DNA from: Bactericera cockerelli
Taxonomy: Eukaryota; Arthropoda; Insecta; Hemiptera; Triozidae
Assembly (NCBI GenBank): GCA_024516035.1
Contig: CM044965.1
Span: 26,134,141 to 26,198,140, forward strand
DNA length: 64,000 nt
Direction: 5' to 3'
Positions 1-10,994 of the stretch are shown here, in pieces. Both the position numbers and the translations under genes were made by a program. The notes beneath the pieces are model-generated. The model did no database searches. It was given only the letters and a program-made list of their open reading frames with translations, and was not told where the DNA came from. The stretch's first letter is position 1; every line of letters begins with the position of its first letter.

Positions 1-359
1 TGTTACCCCATCCTGACTAACTCAAAATCAAGATGTTAAAACCCAATAGAATCAATGAACATAAAAGGAGCCTAGACATTGAATCTGGGTGTCCATATAA
101 TACTCTGACCACCGTCATTTAGGTATCTTTCCCTTTTCTCACGGACACGGAATTATTATTATTAATTGCTATTTTCTTTCCTTCTAATTCTCATTTATGC
201 TACTTTTTCTAGGATTATATGGTCCTCTCATCACCGTGATATAGGTATCTGCGCCTATCTCACTGATACAGAATTAATACCTCTGTGTAGCTAAGTCTAG
301 ACTTTGCATTTTGTCTTGGATGGGGAAAACTAATGCTAAGTCAATGACTTGAGATCTCA
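1..359. other. CSN1 intron, no recognisable gene
   Basis: I see no coding exon. Two diverged copies of a short motif lie about 115 bp apart (near 110-155 and 225-275); both contain 'aggtatct' followed by a 'ctcac-ga-ac' block. They may be remnants of another local duplication. The gene continues off the left edge of the window. Confidence 0.5.
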
Positions 360-1341
360 TTTTTGTCTTTTTATTTCGCCCTAAATATTGCAGCACTGGA
401 GGTCTTCCCGATGTATAGATTTTGCCTATTGTCTTGGATGGGGAAAACTAATGCTAAGTCAATGATTTGAGATCTCATTTTTTCTTTTTACTTCGCTCTA
501 AATATTGCAGCACTGGAGGTCTTCCCGACGTCTAGATTTTTCATTTTGTCTTGGATGGGGAAAACTAATCCTAAATCAATGATTTGAGATCTCATTTCTG
601 TCTTTTTACTTCGCTCTAAATATTGCAGCACTGGAGGTCTTCCCGACGTCTAGATTTTCCCTATTGTCTTGGATGGGGAAAACTAATGCTAAGTCAATGA
701 TTTGAGATCTCATTTTTTCTTTTTACTTCGCTCTAAATATTGCAGCACTGGAGGTCTTCCCGACGTCTAGATTTTTCATTTTGTCTTGGATGGGGAAAAC
801 TAATCCTAAATCAATGATTTGAGATCTCATTTCTGTCTTTTTACTTCGCTCTAAATATTGCAGCACTGGAGGTCTTCCTGATGTCTAGATTTTCCCTATT
901 GTCTTGGATGGGGAAAACTAATGCCAAGTCAATGACTTGAGATCTCATTTTTGTCTTTTTATGGTTGGGTGGAAGAGCTTCTTGAAGGAGAATCCTGCCA
1001 TATATAAGAAAGCCCAAAAAAAAAAAAAATTATTTCGCCCTAAATATTGCAGCACTGGAGGTCTTCCCGACGTCTAGATTTTCCCTATTGTCTTGGATGG
1101 GACAAACTAATGCTAAGTCAATGACTTGAGATCTCATTTTTGTCTTTTTATGGTTGGGTGCAAGAGCTTCTTGAAGGAGAATCCTGCCATATATAAGAAA
1201 GTCCAAAAAAAAAAAAATATTTCGCCCTAAATATTGGGTCTTCCCGATGTCTAGATTTTGCCTATTGTCTTGGATGGGGAAAACTAATGCTAAGTCAATG
1301 ACTTGAGATGTCATTTTTTTCTTTCACTCTAAATATTGCAG
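360..1341 (+). repeat. Tandem array containing the 3' splice site of CSN1 exon A
   Basis: The unit is 117/118 bp, in two alternating variants. Each unit ends in a pyrimidine-rich stretch, 'aaatattgcag', and then about 20 nt identical or nearly so to the start of exon A. Acceptor copies begin at 394, 511, 629, 746, 864 and 1053; a further unit near 1234 has lost the AG; the real exon starts at 1342. Two units carry the same 70-bp insertion with a short poly-A (962-1031 and 1151-1218), so the insertion was amplified with its unit. The intronic part of the unit also occurs, diverged, at 42053-42165, so it is a dispersed repeat. Confidence 0.9.
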
Positions 1342-1517
1342 CACTGGAGGTCTCCCCGACGTCGCCTCGTCCGGTACGATGGGACCCCAGGACATCCCCA
1401 CACTGGATCCCCTCCTCATTGAAACCAAGAACAAGAAGGCGGCCATGAAGCTGGAGAAACTGGACAACGATCTGAAGAACTACAAGAGCAACTCGATCAA
1501 AGAGAGCATCAGGCGAG
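1342..1517 (+). CDS. GPS1/CSN1: CSN1 exon A
   Basis: Acceptor is 'attgcag' and donor is GTAAGG; the exon ends in phase 1 inside the Gly codon of RRG. The coding frame reads [20 protein letters not shown] in the middle. Tandem arrays made from its own edges lie on both sides. Confidence 0.92.
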
Positions 1518-4500
1518 GTAAGGAAGAATTATAAGAGCAACTCGATCAAAGAGAGCATCAGGCGAGGTAAGGAAGAATTATAAGAGCAACTCGATCAAAG
1601 AGAGCATCAGGCGAGGTAAGGAAGAATTACAAGAGCAACTCGATCAAAGAGAGCATCAGGCGAGGTAAGGAAGAATTACAAGAGCAACTCGATCAAAGAG
1701 AGCATCAGGCGAGGTAAGGAAGAATTATAAGAGCAACTCGATCAAAGAGAGCATCAGGCGAGGTAAGGAAGAATTATAAGAGCAACTCGATCAAAGAGAG
1801 CATCAGGCGAGGTAAGGAAGAATTATAAGAGCAACTCGATCAAAGAGAGCATCAGGCGAGGTAAGGAAGAATTATAAGAGCAACTCGATCAAAGAGAGCA
1901 TCAGGCGAAGTAAGGAAGAATTATAAGAGCAACTCGATCAAAGAGAGCATCAGGCGAGGTAAGGAAGAATTATAAGAGCAACTCGATCAAAGAGAGCATC
2001 AGGCGAGGTAAGGAAGAATTATAAGAGCAACTCGATCAAAGAGAGCATCAGGCGAGGTAAGGAAGAATTATAAGAGCAACTCGATCAAAGAGAGCATCAG
2101 GCGAGGTAAGGAAGAACTACAAGAGCAACTCGATCAAAGAGAGCATCAGGCGGGGTAAGGAAGAATTATAAGAGCAACTCGATCAAAGAGAGCATCAGGC
2201 GAGGTAAGGAAGAATTATAAGAGCAACTCGATCAAAGAGAGCATCAGGCGAGGTAAGGAAGAATTATAAGAGCAACTCGATCAAAGAGAGCATCAGGCGA
2301 GGTAAGGAAGAATTATAAGAGCAACTCGATCAAAGAGAGCATCAGGCGAGGTAAGGAATAATTATAAGAGCAACTCGATCAAAGAGAGCATCAGGCGAGG
2401 TAAGGAAGAATTATAAGAGCAACTCGATCAAAGAGAGCATCAGGCGAGGTAAGGAAGAACTACAAGAGCAACTCGATCAAAGAGAGCATCAGGCGAGGTA
2501 AGGAAGAATTATAAGAGCAACTCGATCAAAGAGAGCATCAGGCGGGGTGAGGAATATCTCTTCTCTTTTTTTTTCATTGTGAAGAAAAAAATAGACAAAA
2601 ATTTAATATAGGTAATAATAATAACCCCGGCAAACAGCTGTTAGTGAGTCCTATTTAGACATGTCGATTTATAAACACAACAATAAAGGTAAAAAATATC
2701 TTAATATATAAATGTCAAAGTCACTGACTGACTGACTGATCATCGCTCTACAGCCCAAACCGTAAGTCCTAGGAAGCTGAAATTTGGTAGGTAGCTTTGT
2801 CTTATAGTCTAGATGTGCAATAAGACGGGATTTTTCGAAATTCCCACTACAACACCTGCAATTGGCGAAAAAGGATTTTTTGCTTTCAAGGCCATGCCTC
2901 GGCCCGCAAAGCGGGCGACAGCCCGCTTGTGTAAAATAAATTTAAGGAAAAAGACCACAAAGAAGACCTAGACATCGTTACAAAGACACCTTGCAATCAT
3001 TTATAGAAAAGAGAGGGTTTCGGTAGCCGGTTTGTAAGTTTCCGACTTGGGTTTCGAACCCGCGACCTCAGGATAACCAGACAGACGCCGTGACCACTGA
3101 GCTACTGGGACAGACTATTCGGTTTCGAACTAACTGATTTGTTTCCCCACTGATCTGTGGACACACTCCTGGGAGGTAGCTCCATTCCTACATCTATCAG
3201 TCTCGGAGATGTTGGGAACTCACTAGATGAAAGCCCCTGTCGCTACAACAAAGTGCACTGGTAGTCAAGTGGTTAACGCGCTAGTTGGTTCGAATCCCAC
3301 ACTGTGCATGAATTTTTCCTCATTAATTTGAGTTTGTGACCACATAATAATAATAGTCTGAGGGTTAGGTGGTAGAAAATGCTTTGAGCATTAACCTCGC
3401 CTGCTGGTTACCTACCACTAAAGAGAATTATTATTATTATGTCATTATTTTTGAGCTCTTCCACTCAACAGTGGTTGAGTGGAAGAGCTCACATGTGAAA
3501 ACACTTTAAAAAAAGCCAAAAAAAAAATATTTTTCTGGTGGTTACCTTCCACTAAAGAGTATTATTATTTTAATGTCATTATTTTTATGGTAGTTACCTT
3601 CCATGAAAGAGTATTATTATTTTAATGTCATTATTTTTCTGGTAGTTACCTTCCACTAAAGAGTGTTATTATTTTAATGTCATTATTTTTCTGATTGGTA
3701 CCTTCCACTAAAGAGTATTATTATTATAATCTCATTATATTTCTGGTGGTTACCTTCCACTAAAGAGTATTATTATTTTAATGTCATTACTTTTCTGGTG
3801 GTTACCTTCCACTAAAAAGTATTATTATTATTATTATAATTTCATTATATTTCTGGTGGTTACCTTCCACTAAAGAGTATTATTATTATTAAAATTTCAT
3901 TATATTTCTGGTGGTTACCTTCCACTAAAGAGTATTATTATTATTATTAAAATCTCATTATATTTCTGGTGGTTACCTTCCACTAAAGAGTATTATTATT
4001 ATTATAATCTCATTATATTTCTGGTGGTTACCTTCCAGTAAAGAGTATTATTATTATAATCTCATTACTTTTCTGGTGGTTACCTTCCACTAAAGAGTAT
4101 TATTATTATTATTATAATCTCATTATATTTCTGGTGGTTACCTTCCAGTAAAGAGTATTATTATTATTAAAATCTCAATATATTTCTGGTGGTTACCTTC
4201 CACTAAAGAGTATTATTATTTTAATGTCATTACTTTTCTGGTGGTTACCTTCCACTAAGGAGTATTATTATTATAACTTTTTAGAACGGAAGAGTCCAAC
4301 ACATGCTTTAAGCACACATGGACTCTTCTATAACTCCATTTATAAATTTATTTCTTGTATATTTCTTTTTTTTTACTTTATCTATACCTGTTTATTTCTG
4401 AAATATTGTATTTTGTATTATAAAATTATAAATAAAGAGTATTAAATTTTTTTATTATTAAAATCTCAATATATTTCAGGTCACGATGACCTAGGCGACC

Positions 4501-6431
4501 ACTATCTGGACTGCGGAGATCTGTCCAACGCCCTGAAGTGCTACTCTCGCGCGCGTGACTACTGCACGAACGGGAAGCACGTGGTGGACATGTGTCTGAA
4601 CGTGATCCGGGTGAGCGTGTATCTCCAGAACTGGTCGCACGTGCTCAGCTACGTGAACAAGGCGGAGGCCACGCCTGACTTTGCCGAGGTACGTGACTTT
4701 TTTCTCTCTATTTGTCAAGGTACGTGACTTTTTTCTCTCTATTTATCAAGGTACATTATTTTTTCTCTCTATTTGTCAAGGTACGTGACTTTTTTCTCTC
4801 TATTTGTCAAGGTACGTGACTTTTTTCTCTCTATTTGTCAATGTACGTGACTTTTTTCTCTCTATTTGTCAAGGTACGTGACTTTTTTTCTTCTCTATTT
4901 TTCAAGGTATATAAGGGTTGGGTTGAAGAGATTGTTGCTGAGGTACGTGACTTTTTTTCTTCTCTCTATTTTTTCAAGGTATATAAGGGTTGGGTTGAAG
5001 AGATTGTTGCCGAGGTACGTGACTTTTTTTCTCTCTATTTTTTCAAGGTATATAAGGGTTGGGTTGAAGAGATTGTTGCCGAGGTACCTACGTGACTTTT
5101 TTTTTTCATCTCTATTTTTCAAGGTATATAAGGGTTGGGTTGAAGAGATTGTTGCCGAGGTACGTGACTTTTTTTTATATTTTTTTTTCAAGGTACATGA
5201 TTTTTTTCTCTTCTTTTTTAGTATGTCCCGGTAGCTCAGTGGTAAAGGCGACACTCTGTTAATCCACAGGTTCCAGAGGTCGTGGGTTCGAAACCCAGCC
5301 GGGACATGACAAGTTATCCTCCCATTTGGGATTTTTACCACATAATAATATGTCTTGGGTTAACTGCTGGAATAATGGGACTTTAATAGTCCTTATCGGG
5401 CAGTATAAATAAGGCGATATTATTATTATTTTTTTTTTTTCAAGGTACATAATTTTTTTTCTCTTTTTTTTTTTTAATTTGGGCTCAACGTCGTATTCGA
5501 GTGCACTGATAGTCAAGTGGTTAACGCGCTAGTCTGGTAATCCAGGTAGCGTAAGGGTCCGTTGGTTCGAATCCCACCCAGTGCATGAATTTGTCCTCAT
5601 TCATTTGAATTTGTGACCATATAATAATAAGACTCTGAGGGTTAGGTGGTAGAAAATGCTTTAAGCATTAACCTCGCCTGGTGGATACCTTCCACTAAAG
5701 AGTGTTATTATTATATTATTAATTATTATTATTCGACTGATAGAGCCCAAAACATTTCACCACTCCTGAATCTTCTTCTAACTCTTCTTACACACATGCT
5801 TGCTGCTCTCATAATTCCGACTCTCATTCTCAACCATCTCATCAAACATTTTTTTTTTTTTTTAATTTGGGTTTAACGTTGCTTTCAACTGCATGGTGAT
5901 ATCACGACGGGGGTGTTTTTTTTTTAAATGTATTTTTCAACGAGGAATCCATTTAAAGTTTCAAGACAATCCGAATTCTATTTTCTCTAATAGGGGAAAG
6001 ACAAGCCATCTTCACGAGGCTGAAAGTAGCCGTGGGCCTCACTTATTAATCTTATTACTAGTTAACTGACTTGGACATCTCTTATTTCTCTTAATACACG
6101 CAAATGCAATAGTATTATTGCGTGTGTATGCATATTTAAGCGCGCGATTAGCTCAGTGGTTAAGCACTCGCTTGCCATGCGGAAGGTCCCGGGTTCGATC
6201 CCCCGAGCCGACAAAAATTTGTATTCTTAATTTGGTTACAATTATTGTTTGTAAGGGATACCTTCCGGTGCGCTCGTGTTGACCCAGCACCTAAATGGGA
6301 AGTATTGTGTCACTTCTCGCCCATCAGAGGGGAGGCATACTACGGGATGGGCAGGCTACAACACAGACCACAAGCGTCTACAGTAGCCCCTGTTTCATGG
6401 CTACGAAATAAAAAAGGCTGTGAAACACTCA

Positions 6432-6468
<37 letters not shown>

Positions 6469-9400
6469 TACAACTACTCTCTGTAGCAAATAATAATAAT
6501 TGCAACTTTACTGTTGCTAGATAATGTTTATCTAGCTTTATTTGGGGGTGCGGCTCCTGTTTTTGACTTATCCGCTTCCCCCCTTAATTGTTGTTATTGT
6601 CCTGTGTGTTTTCTGTTTCTTGTTAAGAAATGAACGCATCTTCTCTTCCAGGGGAAAGACAACAACCAAGCCATCTTCACGAGGCTGAAGGTAGCCGCCG
6701 GGCTCGCTGACCTGGCGCTCCGCAAGTACAAGACCTCCGCTCGCTTCTTCCTGCATTGTGCTTAATGTTTAATGAACTGCATAATAAAACACATTATATT
6801 ATTACAGGGGAAAGACAACAACCAAGCCATCTTCACGAGGCTGAAAGTAGTAATAATCTTATTACAACTTAACTGACTTGAGTATCTCTTATTATTACTA
6901 CTGAGGATCCACTGAAATAATATAAGCAGCCAGGAGATCTTATGGACAGTTTGGCATCCAGAAAAAGTTACTCATTTAGCACTACCCAGGGGTCACTTAT
7001 GGATTAAAGCATTCCACGGAAGCGAGTAACATTAACCCCATTTTTGTCTTACAGGGAAAAGACAACAACCAAGCCATCTTCACGAGGCTGAAGGTGGCGG
7101 CTGGCCTCGCCGACCTGGCGCTCCGTAAGTACAAGACCTCCGCTCGCTTCTTCCTGCAGGCCCACTTCGACCACTGCGAGTTCCCGGAGCTCCTCTCTCC
7201 CAACAACATCGCCACGTACGGAGGCCTGTGTGCCCTGGCCTCGTTTGACAGGAGCGAGCTAGAGAAACAGGTGAGATTAGGATCACCGAAGTTTTTTTTT
7301 TAAGTTTTATTAGGTAGAACAAAAATATTTTTTATATTTTATTTATTTATTATACGGAAATGACCCAATATACATATACCCAAATCTATATATGTATATA
7401 AAAGAGAAAAAAGGACTACCTACCTACCTACCTATGTTTGTTTGTTTGTCCGGAGTTGTTTAGCCAAAACGGTAAGAGATAGCGAAAAATGTCTCAGAAT
7501 TGACCCCCTCAAAACCATTATCGCTTTGTCCAAAAAAATTATAAAAAGTTCAAAAAGGCATTGCTGTCCAGCAGTACGGCCATGCCTTAGTAAATTTGAA
7601 ATTTAGTCCCGTTGCAAAGCACGGGCAAACGGCTAGTATATACATATAGTAAAATAGAATGAAATTATAAAGAAAAACAATAAGATTAAGCAAAGATACA
7701 GGAAAAAAAAGAGAATGAAGTTAATGTCCTACCTAAAGGGCGGGGTTATTGCCTGTGGCAATCTCTTACGTACGGAGGCCTGTGCGCGCTCGCCACGTTT
7801 GACAGGAGCGAGCTGGAGAAACAGGTGAGAAGTTAAGCAACGTTCAGCGAGATGAAGACTTCGTGATGCTGGGTGAGGTTAAGTGGCAGAGAATGCCTAA
7901 GGCATTAACTTCGCCCCGGATTACAAAACAATTGTAATAAAAATTAAAATTAATCTCTATTTCTTTTTGTACATACTTCTAAGTTGTTTTTTTAAATTTA
8001 TTGTTACTTTTTTTGTTATGTTGATAATTGTTTTGTAAAAAAAAATAAAGTGTAAATAAATAAAAAAGATTAGGATCACCAAAGTTAAGCAACGTTTTTT
8101 TTTTTTTTTTTTTTTTTTAATGAAAGTTAAACGTACTTTATTTGGAAAATACAATTACATGAACAGTGTTACACAAAGGACAATAGTAATAAATTATTAC
8201 AGAGAATAGAAATTGTTCTATATGGAATTGTTACATTTAAATAATAACTTATAATACCTACTACTATGTATGATCATATCGCCGCTGCAAACACAAACTG
8301 TCGTATCTGCAAATTTTGCCATTTTCAGTTAAGAAGGGCACATAGTGGTTCGTGCTTGCTGAGAATCTTTGAAACTCACATACGACTAACCTTAAAACTT
8401 GAATACTTCGAGAAGGAGTTGAGATACAGATACGACAGTTCGTGACGTGAAAAAGGAAGTTTCAAACCACTATGTGCGCTTCCTGAAAATTTGCAGATAC
8501 GACAGTTTGTGTTTGCAGCGGCGATATTACGTCCAGCGAGATGAAGACTTCGTGATGCTGGCTATTCTCGGTCCCAACCCAGAGGCTGGGTGAGGTTAAT
8601 GTGGGTAGCAGGCTTGTCAGTTTCCTGCGAATGGTGGGTAACACTCACTCCTGACTATCTATCTCAAACGGGTCACAATAGATCTAATTAGGTCGCAGTG
8701 TTAATTGTTAGGGTTTCACTGAAAACCCTACAACCAGATCAGTGAGGTTAATGTCAGTAGCAGGGTTTGTGAGTTTCCGACTTGGGTTTCGAACCCGCGA
8801 CCTCAGGATAACCAGACAGACGCCGTGACCACTGAGCTACTGGGACAGACTATTCGGTTTCGGACTAACTGATTTGTTTCCCCACTGATCTGTGGACACA
8901 CTCCTAGGAGGTAGCTCAATTCCTACAACTATCAGTCTCGGAGATGTTGGGAACTCACTAGATGAAAGCCCCTGTCGCTACAAGAACAACAAAATGCACT
9001 GGTAGTCAAGTGATTAACGCGCTAGTCTGGTAATCCAGGAAGCATAGGGATCCGTTGGTTCGAATCCCACACAGTGCATGAATTTTTTCTCATTAATTTG
9101 AGTTTGTGACCACATAATAATAAGACTCTGAGTGTTAGGTGGTACAAAATGCTTTGAGCATTAACCTAATTTGAGTTTGTGACCACATAATAATAAGACT
9201 CTGAGGGTTAGGTGGTAGAAAATGCTTTGAGCATTAAATTAATTTGAGTTTATGACCACATAATAATAAGACTCTGAGGGTTAGGTGGTAGAAAATACTT
9301 TGAGCATTAACCTAATTTGAGTTTGTGACCACATAATAATAAGACTCTGAGGGTTAGGTGGTAGAAAATGCTTTGAACATTGACCTCGCCTGGTGGTTAC

Positions 9401-10942
9401 CTTCCAGTAAAGAGTGTTATTATTATTATTTCGAGGTAGATTTTATTTATTTTTCAGCTTCTAAGCTAATAATTGGGAGCCATTTCAGTCTATCTCACTT
9501 TACCTATTATTATTATTATTATTATTTGTAGGTATATTTTTACATTAATATTGATATTACAATAAACGGGGCGGAGATAAATCTCAAGCCAACAGGAAAT
9601 CTTCATTGTTTGAAGTTGAGAAACTTCCTGGTAATATGACATGTCTGGAGGATCACTGCTTTCTGTATCATGTTGATAATGTTATGATGGATATTCAGCT
9701 TCTTCAGATTTTCTTCTAATGTTTTGTCTATGACACCTGTTGCTGATATTAACAAAACCACTGTGTAAACATTCTTCTGTTTCCAAATTCTTTTTATTTC
9801 TTCTTCCAATGTTCTATATTTTCTCATTTTCTCCATCATTACCTTTGACAAGTTGTGGCTCAATGGAATGCCTATTTCAATGAAAACTGTTTCGTCTGTT
9901 TGTTTATTTTGAAACACAATGTCAGGTTTATTGTGATCGACAGTCTTGTCTGTGATTAATTGTCGATCCCATAACAATTTAAAATTTTCATTTTCTAGAA
10001 CTGATGGAGGCATGAATTTGTAATAGGGTTCAACATAATCCAAGATTTTATTTTGAATTGCTATTTTTGAATAAATTATCTTTGCAACTTGATTATGTCT
10101 GTTCAAGTACTCTTTGTTCGCTAGGATTTTACAACTGCCTATCACATGTTCTATTGTTTCCTCTTTTTCAGAGCATAATCTGCACTTATCTTCAGTTAAT
10201 GTCTTGAAGATATGTTTCTGATGGTTTTTAGTGGCAATAACTTTATCTTGTATAGAAACAACAAAACCTTCAGTTTCTGGAAATAATTCGCCTTTTCTTA
10301 GCCATCCAACACTTTTCTCTTTTTTGATATTTTCTTGGTCCAGTAATTGAGGATACTGTCCATGTAAAATTTTACCTTTCCAATTATCTATTTCCTTTGA
10401 CAATTCTAATTTATTTTTGTATATTTCTTCATTATTCCACTTAATTACTGTATAATTATTATCTTGATGTTTAATGTGTGAGTGGATCTCAAGGTTAGAC
10501 TTGGTAATGTATTCTTTGATTTTTAATACTTGAGAGTTATGCAATTTCTGAATATTCAGTAATCCTCTTCCTCCCAATTTTCTTGGAATGTATAATCTTT
10601 CAGTTGAAGCTCTGGGGTGATGAATTCTATATTTTGTCAACATTACTCTTGTTTCCCTGTCAATTGCTTCTAGATCTGTCTGTGACCATTTCAATATGCC
10701 ATAAGAATAAGATAGACTTGACACTGCCCAGGTATTTATAGCTTTAATAAAATTCCAAGAATTGAGCTTTGTTTTCAATACTTTTTCTAATCTCAATAAA
10801 TATACTTTTTTCATGTGATTTTTTGATTCTGTGTGGTTGATGTTAATTGTTTCATTAATTCCAAGATATCGATATATTTCATTTTCCTTCATTTGCTCTA
10901 TCTTTGGTTCAGTCATAGTCTCTTCTTGGTCTACAAATATCT

Positions 10943-10994
<52 letters not shown>

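Noticed and set aside
4866..5234. Coding frame across the exon B donor array
   Set aside because: Low-complexity translation of a tandem repeat in an intron.
5224..5305. tRNA gene
   Set aside because: The fold and boxes fit a tRNA, but the same sequence with the same downstream body recurs at 26849 and 61009, so it is a SINE head.
6141..6215. tRNA-Gly gene
   Set aside because: It continues into a body of about 230 bp with a poly-A shared by six copies: SINE S3.
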